In this document: piece after piece, positions 8,726-17,086 of the stretch
How positions within the stretch are numbered: position 1 is the first letter of the stretch
Layout of the letters: each line of letters starts with the position of its first letter
NCBI GenBank assembly: GCA_029262055.1
Contig: JAJDAD010000114.1
Location: forward strand, 1 to 64,000
From: Candidatus Zhuqueibacterota bacterium
GTDB taxonomy: Bacteria > Zhuqueibacterota > Zhuqueibacteria > Oceanimicrobiales > Oceanimicrobiaceae
Length of the DNA stretch: 64,000 bases
Reading direction: 5' to 3'
The notes under the pieces: model-generated
Database searches by the model: none
What the model was told of the DNA's origin: nothing
What the model saw: the letters and a program-made list of their open reading frames with translations, nothing else
Translations under genes and position numbers: made by a program

Positions 8726-9910
8726 TTGGCTGACGTATTCGACAAATGCTACAAATTCACCCGTGCAGATGACCTGAAAGAGCAGGGCTGGTACCCGTAC
8801 TTTAAGGCGATTCAGTCTGGCGCTGATTCCGAGGTCGTGATCGACGGCAAACAGTTGATCATGATAGGTTCCAACAACTACCTGGGCCTGACCCAGGATC
8901 CCAGAATTAAACAGGCCGCCCAAAAGGCGATCAGTGAGTTCGGTTCAGGCTGCACCGGCTCCCGGTTCCTTAATGGCACTCTTTCTCTCCATGTCGAGCT
9001 CGAAGAAAAGCTGGCCGAATTCATGAACGCCGAAAGCGCGCTGGTGTTTTCCACCGGGTTTCAAACCAATCTTGGCACCATGGCCACTATCGCGGGTAAG
9101 GAAGATATCATTTACACAGATCGCAACAACCACGCTTCCATGGTAGACGGCTGCCGGCTGTCTTTCGCCAGACTTGTAAAATTCAAGCACAACAATATGC
9201 GCGATCTGGAGCGGCTCCTGGCCGCAAGCAACCCAAACAAAGGTAAACTCATTGCCGTTGACGGTGTTTTTAGTATGGAAGGCAACTTGATCGATCTGCC
9301 CAACCTGGTCAAGACAGCCAAAAAACATGACGCAAGAATCATGGTCGACGACGCCCACTCTGTCGGTGTCTTTGGCGAAAATGGCCGTGGAACGGCTGAG
9401 CACTTTCATCTCGAAGACGATGTCGACATCGTCATGGGAACCTTCAGCAAGTCGTTTGCCTCGCTCGGCGGTTATATCGTGGCTAACGCCAAGGTGATCG
9501 ACTACTTGAAGCATCATGCACGCGCGCTGATTTTTTCCGCCAGCATTCCGCCGGCCAATGCCGCATCCGTGCTGGCCGCGCTGGACATTCTGAAAAAAGA
9601 ACCGGAAAGACGCGAACGGTTGTGGCGCAATGTCAGGAAAATGAAGAGCGCGTTTGATGAAATGGGGTTTGATACCTGCGGTAGCGAAAGCCCGGTAATC
9701 CCCATCGTCGTGGGTGAAGACGTCCACACGTTTATGTTCTGGAAGAAACTGTTTGAAAATGGTGTGTTTACCAACCCGGCGATCCCGCCCGCGGTACCGC
9801 AAGGCCGCTCACTTATCAGGACCAGTTATATGGCAAACCATACCGAAGAGGAGCTTGACATCGTCCTCGACGTCTTCGAGAGACTCGGCAGGGAATTCGG
9901 CCTGATATAA
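8726..9910 (+). CDS. spt: Serine palmitoyltransferase-like alpha-oxoamine synthase
   Basis: PLP enzyme of 394 residues that condenses an amino acid with an acyl thioester and releases CO2. Family marks: GCTGSRFLNGT, His136 (NNHASMVDG) stacking on PLP, DDAHSVGVFGENGRG (Asp208, His211) and Schiff-base Lys242 in GTFSKSFASLGG. This last motif and the N-terminal YPYFKAI region look more like bacterial serine palmitoyltransferases than BioF or Kbl, and no biotin or threonine genes are near. The start is TTG with AGGAG 9 bases upstream; no ATG fits. A terminator follows the stop. It probably makes 3-oxosphinganine for the reductase and acyltransferase beside it. Confidence 0.85.
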   Translation: MADVFDKCYKFTRADDLKEQGWYPYFKAIQSGADSEVVIDGKQLIMIGSNNYLGLTQDPRIKQAAQKAISEFGSGCTGSRFLNGTLSLHVELEEKLAEFMNAESALVFSTGFQTNLGTMATIAGKEDIIYTDRNNHASMVDGCRLSFARLVKFKHNNMRDLERLLAASNPNKGKLIAVDGVFSMEGNLIDLPNLVKTAKKHDARIMVDDAHSVGVFGENGRGTAEHFHLEDDVDIVMGTFSKSFASLGGYIVANAKVIDYLKHHARALIFSASIPPANAASVLAALDILKKEPERRERLWRNVRKMKSAFDEMGFDTCGSESPVIPIVVGEDVHTFMFWKKLFENGVFTNPAIPPAVPQGRSLIRTSYMANHTEEELDIVLDVFERLGREFGLI

Positions 9911-9942
9911 ACATCCATTGTGGATAGCAGATTTTATAGAGC

Positions 9943-9971
9943 AGAGGTCGCCATACAGCGGCCTCTTTTTT
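9943..9971 (+). terminator. Intrinsic terminator after spt
   Basis: A 9-bp stem (9943-9951 with 9958-9966, one G-U pair) with a 6-base loop is followed by a run of T to 9971. It lies 33 bases after the spt stop and just before the acyltransferase gene, so the latter depends on read-through or its own promoter. Confidence 0.75.
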
Positions 9972-9990
9972 GTTCGCATCAAACCGACCC

Positions 9991-11115
9991 ATGAACATGA
10001 GCGATATTCAAGTAGGTGCAGTCAAGTCCAGAAAGGACTTCAGGGCCTTTTTAAAGCTCCCCTGGAAGATCTATGCGGGTGACCAGCGTTGGGTACCACC
10101 CCTGCTCATGGATATGAAGACGATTTTGAGTCGAAAAAAGAATCCGTTTTTCGAGCATTCAGACGCAGAGCTGTTTCTGGCCAAACAGGGTGGAGAAGTT
10201 GTCGGTCGAATCGCCGGGATCATCAACAATCGGCACAACGAATTTCACCAGGAAAACATCGGATTCTTTGGTTTCTTCGAGTGCATTGATAACGCGAATG
10301 TGGCAAAGGCCTTGTTTGAAGCGGTGGCGAGCTGGACCGAGTCGAAAGGAACGAAAGGTCTGCGCGGACCCGCGAATCTGACCTCGAATGACACATTTGG
10401 CTTTCTTGCCGAAGGATTCGACGCTGCGCCGGTGATCATGATGCCGTACAACCCGCAGTACTACTTGTCACTCCTGGAAGCTTGCGGCTTTACAAAGGCG
10501 AAAGACCTCTATGCTTACGATTTTCATCGCGACACGCCAATCCCGGAGCGGTTCGTCAAGTTTGCCGAAAAGCAACTGCGTGACTCGAAGCTGACATTTC
10601 GCAAAATAGATTTGTCAGACTTTGACAATGAAGTCAAAACAGTTCGTAAAATTTACAATGATGCCTGGGTGCAAAACTGGGGCTTTGTCCCGATGACGGA
10701 AAAGGAGTTCGAACACCTAGCGAAGGATTTAAAACCGGCAGTAGACCCGGACATCGTCTATCTGGCCGAGGTCGATGGCGAGCCCGCCGGTTTCTCCTTA
10801 GCTCTGCCTGACTACAACGAAATCCTGAAGGACGTGAATGGCCGACTCTTCCCCTTCGGCATTTTCAAGCTTCTCCTGAGGAAGAAGAGCGTGAAACGCA
10901 TCCGCGTCATCACCCTCGGCGTTCGACAGAAATTTCAGAAAAAGAGAGGCCTGGCGCCGACTTTCTACTACGAGACCTATGAACGTGGTAAAAAGAAGGG
11001 CTACGAAGAAGCAGAGTTTTCCTGGATACTCGAAGACAATGTTCTGATGAATCGCGCGCTGGAGGGACTTGGGGCGCGGCTCTACAAGAAATACAGGGTC
11101 TACGAAAAGCTTTAG
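9991..11115 (+). CDS. bcerS: GNAT-fold acyltransferase, candidate bacterial ceramide synthase bCerS
   Basis: About 374 residues in two acyltransferase-like halves. Visible: WKIYAGDQRWVPPLL near the start, LRGPANLTSNDTFGFL, DAWVQNWGFVPMT and a C-terminal half with EAEFSWILEDNVLMNRALE. Proteins of this kind are usually labelled GNAT or hypothetical. In Caulobacter a GNAT-type protein beside spt N-acylates the long-chain base, which makes that role likely here. ATG 9991 (or 9997) is chosen because an upstream TTG lies inside the spt terminator; no clear Shine-Dalgarno. Its stop directly abuts the stop of the convergent zinc-ribbon gene. Confidence 0.7.
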   Translation: MNMSDIQVGAVKSRKDFRAFLKLPWKIYAGDQRWVPPLLMDMKTILSRKKNPFFEHSDAELFLAKQGGEVVGRIAGIINNRHNEFHQENIGFFGFFECIDNANVAKALFEAVASWTESKGTKGLRGPANLTSNDTFGFLAEGFDAAPVIMMPYNPQYYLSLLEACGFTKAKDLYAYDFHRDTPIPERFVKFAEKQLRDSKLTFRKIDLSDFDNEVKTVRKIYNDAWVQNWGFVPMTEKEFEHLAKDLKPAVDPDIVYLAEVDGEPAGFSLALPDYNEILKDVNGRLFPFGIFKLLLRKKSVKRIRVITLGVRQKFQKKRGLAPTFYYETYERGKKKGYEEAEFSWILEDNVLMNRALEGLGARLYKKYRVYEKL

Positions 11116-11451
11116 CTACTCATACCAATAGAGAATTCTACCGCACCCCTCACATGAGATCACTTCTCTATCGGTTCGTCCGCGTGTGATAAGCTGTGTC
11201 GGAATTCGCATAAAACAGCCGAGACACGTATCGTCCTTTACCGGCACGATCGACCGCATATAACGCTTCCTCAGCTTTTCATAATTGAAGACAATGGGTT
11301 TAGCCAGCTTTTGCGCCAGGTCTTCTCTCGCCTTGATCAGCTTCTCCCTGCCCGCAACGTCGAATCCGATTTCCTTTACATCTTCGATGTCTTTGATCAT
11401 GATATCCAGATCCTGCAACGCGACCAACAGCTCAAGTTCCTTACTCAGCAT
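11116..11451 (-). CDS. Short coiled-coil protein with C4 zinc ribbon
   Basis: 111 residues: a charged helical N-terminus (ELELLVALQDLDIMIKDIE), a middle with YEKLRKRYMRSIVPVKD, then a C4 zinc ribbon with CLGC (about 82-85) and CEGC (about 103-106). This ending is typical of the zf-RING_7/YbgI-neighbour zinc-ribbon family, whose usual members are about 240 residues with a long coiled coil; here most of the coiled coil is absent. AGGAGACAGCA precedes the ATG, which lies inside the end of the PtsN-like gene (11-base overlap). Same operon; role unknown. Confidence 0.7.
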   Translation of the reverse strand: MLSKELELLVALQDLDIMIKDIEDVKEIGFDVAGREKLIKAREDLAQKLAKPIVFNYEKLRKRYMRSIVPVKDDTCLGCFMRIPTQLITRGRTDREVISCEGCGRILYWYE

Positions 11452-11914
11452 TGCTGTCTCCTGTTATAGCAGCCACGAATTCTTCGTACGTCTCAGCTTT
11501 GAGAAGTTTGTTGCGGTTTTTCGTTTCGTTGAGGAATTCAACTAGCTTTCCTAGCACAGGAAGATACTTGTTGTCATGCTCTTGCGGTGGTGCCAGTACG
11601 ACAAAAACCAGGTGAACAGGCTTCTTGTCGATAGCATCAAATTCGATGCCCTTTTCGGACTTGCCAAAAGCGATGTGCACATCCATGGTGGCGGTGGTGC
11701 GCCCGTGTGGTATGGCCACGCCTTTTCCGATTCCGGTGCTGCCCAGCTTTTCACGCTGCTGCAGCATCTCCAAGACGATCTCGCCGTTACGAATACATTT
11801 GCTATCTACAAAAAGTGCCGCCATCTGTTCCAAACACTTTGCCTTGCTTTTGTGCTTTAGCTTTGCAAGGAAAAGGTCCGGACTGAAGTAGTTTACAAGA
11901 TCGCTTGTTTGCAT
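11441..11914 (-). CDS. ptsN: PTS EIIA-type (PtsN/fructose IIA) phosphocarrier protein
   Basis: 157 residues of the IIA(Fru/Ntr) fold. The phosphorylatable His lies in GVAIPHGRTT, with the usual KGIEFDAIDKKPVHLVFVVLAP following. No EIIB, EIIC, HPr or EI gene is near, so a regulatory role of the PtsN kind is more likely than sugar uptake. The start at 11914 has a strong GGGGAGGTA Shine-Dalgarno; a longer start would lack one. It lies between manC and the zinc-ribbon gene on the same strand. Confidence 0.85.
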   Translation of the reverse strand: MQTSDLVNYFSPDLFLAKLKHKSKAKCLEQMAALFVDSKCIRNGEIVLEMLQQREKLGSTGIGKGVAIPHGRTTATMDVHIAFGKSEKGIEFDAIDKKPVHLVFVVLAPPQEHDNKYLPVLGKLVEFLNETKNRNKLLKAETYEEFVAAITGDSNAE

Positions 11915-11942
11915 TACCTCCCCGTTGTTTAGGTTTTCTTTA

Positions 11943-12203
11943 CTACTCCACACCACTTGCACTGTCAATTATCTCCCGCAAGGCCGGTGTGATGTACAGG
12001 TTTTCCAGATCCTGGTTATTCTTGAGTTCTTTTGCAATCAACAGGATCTTTTGCTCGGTCCCCAATGCACGGTTCAACACCAACTCTTTTCTCTCGTGGT
12101 AACGATATATCCCGCCGACAAAATCTCCTTTCTCGTATCGTACGTCGATGGATAGCTCAGACAATAGTTTTTCAAGGCTCTCGAGTTTGTCTATATCATC
12201 CAT
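11943..12203 (-). CDS. Conserved small hypothetical protein (86 aa)
   Basis: Acidic-basic 86-residue protein beginning MDDIDKLESLEKLLSELSID and containing VRYEKGDFVGGIYRYHERKE and ITPALREIID. No known catalytic motif or membrane segment. It ends 28 bases before the PtsN-like start and follows manC, all on the minus strand, so it is probably cotranscribed. No clear Shine-Dalgarno. The continuous frame, the composition and the tight packing support a real gene; function not recognised. Confidence 0.65.
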   Translation of the reverse strand: MDDIDKLESLEKLLSELSIDVRYEKGDFVGGIYRYHERKELVLNRALGTEQKILLIAKELKNNQDLENLYITPALREIIDSASGVE

Positions 12204-12283
12204 ATCATTTTGTCATGCGTATCCGGCAGAGCCGAACACGAAGATGATCTAAGAGTGTCAATTAAACAAGCTCCGAAGGCATC

Positions 12284-13354
12284 TTACAGCAAGTCCTTCT
12301 TTTTCTTCCTTCTCGCCAGGTCAACTATGCTTTTGACATTTTGCGCCTGGTCGCGCGAGCAGACCAGAACTGCATCGCCTGTGTCGACCACAATGACATT
12401 ATCAAGACCAACCAGCGCCACACTCCGGTCTTCGGCATCGACGAAACAGCCACGACTGTCTGTCACCAAATGGTCGCCGACAAGTACGTTGTCGTTTTCA
12501 TCCTTTTCATGCAGTTTGTAAATCTGATCCCAACTGCCCAAATCGTTCCACCCGAATTTTGCCTTCAACACCTTCACGTTCTTCGCCGCTTCCATGACGC
12601 CGTAGTCGATGGAGACGCTCCGGATTTGGCGGTAGACACGATTTTTAGTGGACTCCTCCTTTGCCGTGCCCAGGACGGCTTTTATCTCCATCAAGCCATC
12701 GTGAACCTGCGGCAGGTGTTCCTCGATTTCGGCAAGGATTGTCTTTATTTTCCAAATGAAGATGCCACTATTCCAGAGAAAGTCCCCACTTTGCAGAAAA
12801 CGTTGCGCAGTCGCCAGATTAGGTTTCTCAGCAAATGTTTTTACTGTATATAAGCTAAGACCGTCAATGCAGTCGACCTCTGTCTCGGATTGGATATAGC
12901 CATAACCGGTAGATGGGTAATCCGGCTCCACTCCGATGGTCACAATACAATCAGTCTCAGCCGCGACTTTTCGTGCAACCTGGAGTGTCTTGTGAAACAA
13001 CTTGCGCCCATCGACAATGTGGTCGGCGGGCAAGACCACCATGACCGCATCCGGGTCGATGCGTTGCATGTACAAAGCAGCAAGACCGATGCAAGGGGCC
13101 GTGTTTTTCCCCATTGGCTCGGCAATGACGTTGCCGGCAGGAACGCCCGGTAATTGTGCGCGGATTTTTTCTAATTGACTGTCAGTTGAAACAACAAAAG
13201 TTTGCTCGGGACTGATGAGAGGGTTTAAGCGACTTACAGTATTTTGAATCAACGTCTTCTTGCCTAACACACGCAGCAAATGCTTGGGATGGTCCTGCCG
13301 GCTCTTCGGCCAAAACCTGGTGCCCAAGCCACCAGCCATTATCAGTGCAAGCAT
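12284..13354 (-). CDS. manC: Mannose-1-phosphate guanylyltransferase
   Basis: Makes GDP-mannose from mannose-1-phosphate and GTP for glycan synthesis. 356 residues of the nucleotidyltransferase type without the isomerase domain. Visible: MAGGLGTRFWPKSRQDHPKH (7-26) signature, VIAEPMGKNTAPCIGLAAL, VLPADHIV with the metal Asp, FAEKPNLATA, FLWNSGIFIWK and KFGWNDLGSWDQIY near the end. All key motifs are intact. In this neighbourhood (GT2, OPX, CpsD-like) it probably feeds mannosyl donor to a surface polysaccharide. Confidence 0.93.
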   Translation of the reverse strand: MLALIMAGGLGTRFWPKSRQDHPKHLLRVLGKKTLIQNTVSRLNPLISPEQTFVVSTDSQLEKIRAQLPGVPAGNVIAEPMGKNTAPCIGLAALYMQRIDPDAVMVVLPADHIVDGRKLFHKTLQVARKVAAETDCIVTIGVEPDYPSTGYGYIQSETEVDCIDGLSLYTVKTFAEKPNLATAQRFLQSGDFLWNSGIFIWKIKTILAEIEEHLPQVHDGLMEIKAVLGTAKEESTKNRVYRQIRSVSIDYGVMEAAKNVKVLKAKFGWNDLGSWDQIYKLHEKDENDNVLVGDHLVTDSRGCFVDAEDRSVALVGLDNVIVVDTGDAVLVCSRDQAQNVKSIVDLARRKKKKDLL

Positions 13355-13387
13355 TTAATCAACCCAGAAAGGAAGGTGTTGGTGCAT

Positions 13388-13435
13388 AAAAAAAACCATT
13401 GTCCGGTGTAAAAAGATGTCTCTACGAACAATGGT
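13388..13435 (-). terminator. Intrinsic terminator after the flavoprotein gene
   Basis: On the minus strand an 11-bp stem (13425-13435 with 13395-13405, one U-G pair) with a 19-base loop is followed by a T run (complement of 13388-13394). It lies about 105 bases after the stop at 13541 and before manC. Confidence 0.75.
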
Positions 13436-13540
13436 GAGCCTGAATGATGTGCTGGACAAAACGCGAAAACTCGCTAACCTTGTGAAGAATAATTGACCTC
13501 CATATAACGAACGTGAATTTATGGCTTTAACAGCAGAAAA

Positions 13541-14740
13541 TCAAGAACTTTTAAACAACGACCTAAGCTTGGAGAAGAAAACCGCGCTTACAAGTCCGGG
13601 ACTGCTGTTAACCATCCCGAGGATTCTCTTCGGACTGAAATCGCCCTTGAGCAATGGTGGTAAATAACTCGGGTCAAGTTGACGCAATTGCCGGATCTTC
13701 TCGTCCCACATTTCATCGCTATATTGTGAGATCCTCTCATTGATCTCGAGTCCCACCTTAAAGGTCACTGCATATTTCTTCTGCCATTCCTGTTCATAGC
13801 GAACAAGATATTCGCGGTCATGGCGTTTACTCGCGATGGCCCCGGCCGCAGTCCTACCGGCCATACGGCCGATATCAATTGCAAAGCGAATCCCTTCGCC
13901 CAAAAGCGCCGAAATGAGGCCGCCGGCATCTCCGGTTACCATAAAACCGTCGCTCACGGTTTGTTCCAGACAGCCGCTGCTGGGGATGATGCCCACGTGA
14001 TACTCGAGGGAACTGAAGGCGCCGAGCTGCGGCCGTAAGTTGTCACACACTCTGTCAAGATATTCTCTCGGGTCTCCCATGGCGTCGGGGCGAATGATCC
14101 CGACACCGGTCCGAACACGCCTTTGCCCGTGTGGTAAAACCCAGGCGTAACCGGCCGGTGCAACCTCACTGCCGAACAGAAATGCCGCGCGCTCTTCCGG
14201 CCAATCTGGCGCATGGAGGTCGTACTCCGCCCCCACTCCTATTCGTTGAAAGCCGGCAGTCAATCCCAGGGCACGGGCCAAGACTGAGTTTGCGCCGCTG
14301 GCATCTATTACGATTTTGGAGTGGCAATCGAAGCGTCGTCCATTTCGACGGACTTTTACGCCATCGACTTTGCCGTTCCTCATGCAGGGTGCGCCGACAC
14401 TGCTGTTGACAAAAATCCCGGCTCCATGTGACGCGGCTAATTCACCGAGGTATTGATAGAGTCCACGCACATCCAGAACGCAACTGGCCGGGGTATCATA
14501 ACGGAAGGTCGCTGTTTCGGTGGGCGCTACAAAATGGCCCTCGAGAATCGGGTGCATAAAACGCTCGGGGATATCCAGGGCGCGTAATTCATCGATCCAG
14601 CTTCCGCCGCTGGTGTGGATCGGGTAGCCAATTTCCTTGCTTTTTTCAAAGAGAGCGACCCTGGCGCCACCTCGCGCCGCAGCGTAAGCGGCCGAAAGAC
14701 CGGCAGGGCCGCCACCGACGACGGCAACATCTACTTCCAT
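13541..14740 (-). CDS. Geranylgeranyl-reductase-family FAD-dependent oxidoreductase
   Basis: 399-residue flavoprotein. N-terminal FAD-binding VAVVGGGPAGLSAAYAAARG with a downstream ExS/K pattern (FEKSKEIGYPIHTSGG), VIDASGANS in the middle and DGFMVTGDAGGLISALLGEG, the usual second FAD contact. This matches geranylgeranyl/digeranylgeranylglycerophospholipid reductase relatives that saturate polyprenyl chains; electron donor and substrate cannot be read from the sequence. The start MEVDVAVVGGG at 14740 fits the family. A further in-frame start at 14818 would add an atypical extension. Terminator downstream. Confidence 0.8.
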   Translation of the reverse strand: MEVDVAVVGGGPAGLSAAYAAARGGARVALFEKSKEIGYPIHTSGGSWIDELRALDIPERFMHPILEGHFVAPTETATFRYDTPASCVLDVRGLYQYLGELAASHGAGIFVNSSVGAPCMRNGKVDGVKVRRNGRRFDCHSKIVIDASGANSVLARALGLTAGFQRIGVGAEYDLHAPDWPEERAAFLFGSEVAPAGYAWVLPHGQRRVRTGVGIIRPDAMGDPREYLDRVCDNLRPQLGAFSSLEYHVGIIPSSGCLEQTVSDGFMVTGDAGGLISALLGEGIRFAIDIGRMAGRTAAGAIASKRHDREYLVRYEQEWQKKYAVTFKVGLEINERISQYSDEMWDEKIRQLRQLDPSYLPPLLKGDFSPKRILGMVNSSPGLVSAVFFSKLRSLFKSS

Positions 14741-14830
14741 TATGCAGATCCCAAAAAAAAAAGCTATCTCAGGCTTCGGATATTCAATCCACCCAGCAAC
14801 GATTTCTCTTGTGAGCAATCGCCGCAGAGT

Positions 14831-14855
14831 AAAAAATATCGAGCTGGGATAGCTC
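14831..14855 (-). terminator. Weak intrinsic terminator after trxA
   Basis: On the minus strand GAGCT-ATCCC-AGCTC (14855-14841) is followed within 4 bases by a T run (14836-14831). The stem has only 5 bp, so termination may be partial. Confidence 0.4.
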
Positions 14856-14874
14856 TATAAATCGACGCGCGACC

Positions 14875-15198
14875 TTACAGACTTTCTTCTAACTTCCGTT
14901 GGATCTGAGTCTTCGGTACAGCACCAATGATCTGGTCCACGACCTTACCATCCTTAAAAATCAACAAAGCGGGGATGCTGCGGATCCCATACTTGGCGGC
15001 GGTGGCTTGATTGCTATCTACGTCCAGTTTGCCAATCTTGGCCCGGCCTTCAAACTCGCTTGCCAGTTCGGTGACCGTCGGCGCAATCATCTTGCAGGGC
15101 CCACACCAGGCCGCCCAAAAATCCACCAGCACCGGCACGTCCGCCGCTGCGACTTCGGCGTCAAAATTGTCATCAGTAAAAACTATGGGGTCCGCCAT
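14875..15198 (-). CDS. trxA: Thioredoxin
   Basis: 107-residue cytoplasmic thiol-disulfide oxidoreductase. Active site WCGPC at 31-35, preceded by VLVDFWAA, with Asp24-region buried acid, KLDVDSN and the cis-Pro in RSIPALLIF. Length and all motifs are standard. AGGAGACAAACA precedes the ATG. Neighbours are a GT2 gene upstream and a flavoprotein downstream. Confidence 0.96.
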   Translation of the reverse strand: MADPIVFTDDNFDAEVAAADVPVLVDFWAAWCGPCKMIAPTVTELASEFEGRAKIGKLDVDSNQATAAKYGIRSIPALLIFKDGKVVDQIIGAVPKTQIQRKLEESL

Positions 15199-15295
15199 TG
15201 TTTGTCTCCTGTGTAATAAGGCAGTGATTCTATTAAAAAATTCGCGAGAAGATAGGTAGTAGCCTACAAAATAGCAAGCGCTTTTTATGCCATAA

Positions 15296-16822
15296 CTACA
15301 TGAACTTCCTACCCATAAGCAGCAGTGTATCTCTTATAAAAAACCTCATATTGCGAAAAGGGATGGCTATGCGCTTGCCCTGCAAAAGGGAAAGAAGGCC
15401 GATATACACGAAGCCAAACTGAAAAAGAAAAAAGAACGGCACTGATACATAAAGCCCCTTCTGCAACAGGCTGAATAGCGCCCCGGTAAAATAAAGACCC
15501 AGCCCCAGCTCGACATAAGGCTGCCAACTGAATGCGGTGCGGTACTCCTTGTCCCGCCATCCGTCAGTGGTCGTTTCTATACGATATTTCGGCGTTCTTT
15601 TGAACTCACTGCTGTGGTTGAATATCGCTTCCAAAACCGCCCGGGCATTATTGACGGACATCCCGATACCCAGAGACATCAGCAAAGGCAACAACGGAAC
15701 TTGCTGCTTCCAGTTCTTATTGCTGTCGCGTTGCGAAACGTAGTAGTAGACTATCACCGAAAAGGAAGCTGAAAAAAACAGGAAGAGATACGCGTAAACC
15801 ATCCAATCCCAACCGCGGTTGAGCTGCACGTGCAAAACGACCGGCATCATCAGCGAAGGTATTGTCATGAACAGGTAGGTAAAGTTGCTGAACAGGTGGA
15901 CGCTCGCCTCGAATTTCACGAAGAACGGAATGTCGCTTTTCCAAATCTGCGGTAACAGCTTTTTCGCTGTCTGAACCGACCCTTTGGCCCACCGATGTTG
16001 CTGAGATTTGTATGCATTGACCTCGACCGGCAGCTCGGCGGGAGCAACGATCTCTGGGACGTAGAGAAATTGCCATCCGGCTAACTGAGCACGATAGCTC
16101 AAGTCCAAATCCTCGGTCAGAGTGTCGTGTTGCCAGCCACCCGCATCGATGATGGCCTGCTTGCGCCAAATCCCGGCAGTGCCATTGAAATTGAAGAACC
16201 GACCGGAACGATTTCTTGCAATGTGCTCAATGATAAAGTGGCCATCCAGGAACATGGATTGAATCTTGGTCAGCAGACTGTAATTCCGGTTGATATGTCC
16301 CCAACGCGTTTGCACCAGGCCGATTTTGTCATTCCTGAAATGCGGAACTGTTTTTGAAATAAAATCAGGTTTGGGGACGAAATCGGCATCAAAAATCACC
16401 ACTAGTGTTCCCCGTGCCGTCTGCAGGCCTGCATCCAACGCACCGGCTTTGAAGCCGCTGCGGTTGCTGCGATGGATGTATTTTATGTCAAAGCCCTTGG
16501 CCCTGAATTCGTCGCTGACTCTCTGGGCGACGTGTCTGGTCTCGTCAGTGGAGTCATCAAGAACCTGGACTTCCAATAAGTGGCGTGGATAATCGGACGC
16601 GCAAATCGCTCGCACCAGACGCTCAACAACATACCGCTCATTGTAAATAGGCAGTTGGACCGTGACCACCGGTTGTTCATCCGATCCCTCTTTAATCGCG
16701 GGGGTTGCATCGCGGTGCTTACGATACAGGTATAGCAGGCAGTATTTGTGCAATCCAAAAAAAACAAGCATTGTCAGGACAATGCCATAAAACACGAAAA
16801 AAGCTATTTCAACCCAAGTCAT
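15296..16822 (-). CDS. Membrane processive GT2 glycosyltransferase (cellulose/mannan-synthase-like)
   Basis: 508-residue inner-membrane enzyme that probably polymerises a beta-linked glycan and passes it across the membrane. One N-terminal membrane helix (about 5-25), GT2 domain with QLPIYNERYVVERLVRA, VLDDSTDET, DAD in VVIFDADFVPK, the acceptor acid in TLTEDLDLSYRA and QQHRW, the processivity motif, then four or more membrane helices from about residue 320. It resembles CslA-like beta-mannan and cellulose synthases; manC nearby would suit a GDP-mannose donor, an inference. No PilZ domain seen. Confidence 0.87.
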   Translation of the reverse strand: MTWVEIAFFVFYGIVLTMLVFFGLHKYCLLYLYRKHRDATPAIKEGSDEQPVVTVQLPIYNERYVVERLVRAICASDYPRHLLEVQVLDDSTDETRHVAQRVSDEFRAKGFDIKYIHRSNRSGFKAGALDAGLQTARGTLVVIFDADFVPKPDFISKTVPHFRNDKIGLVQTRWGHINRNYSLLTKIQSMFLDGHFIIEHIARNRSGRFFNFNGTAGIWRKQAIIDAGGWQHDTLTEDLDLSYRAQLAGWQFLYVPEIVAPAELPVEVNAYKSQQHRWAKGSVQTAKKLLPQIWKSDIPFFVKFEASVHLFSNFTYLFMTIPSLMMPVVLHVQLNRGWDWMVYAYLFLFFSASFSVIVYYYVSQRDSNKNWKQQVPLLPLLMSLGIGMSVNNARAVLEAIFNHSSEFKRTPKYRIETTTDGWRDKEYRTAFSWQPYVELGLGLYFTGALFSLLQKGLYVSVPFFFLFQFGFVYIGLLSLLQGKRIAIPFRNMRFFIRDTLLLMGRKFM

Positions 16823-17086
16823 GGCTATGCCGTTAAAGGCGTAATCTCCTTGTTGCTAATCAACTGCACCACAAGATGTGGCAAACCTCCTCGAATGATA
16901 ATCGCGAGCACAAAATTTCGTAGTACAACAAACTGCCGAAATCATTTATTCCTGAAATCAGGCTTCGCAATTCTGACAGGTAGGGCGGTCCAAAACAGGG
17001 GGAATATAGAGAATTGTCCTAAGCAAGTCAAGCGATTTCAGAGGGCGCAGACCCTTCCGAAATCGCCGGTTTGTGGCAGGAAACAG

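Noticed and set aside
8945-9802. Long open frame (285 codons) opposite spt.
   Set aside because: Fully antisense to a well-conserved enzyme, no Shine-Dalgarno, His/Val/Gly-rich translation without a family pattern: a shadow frame.
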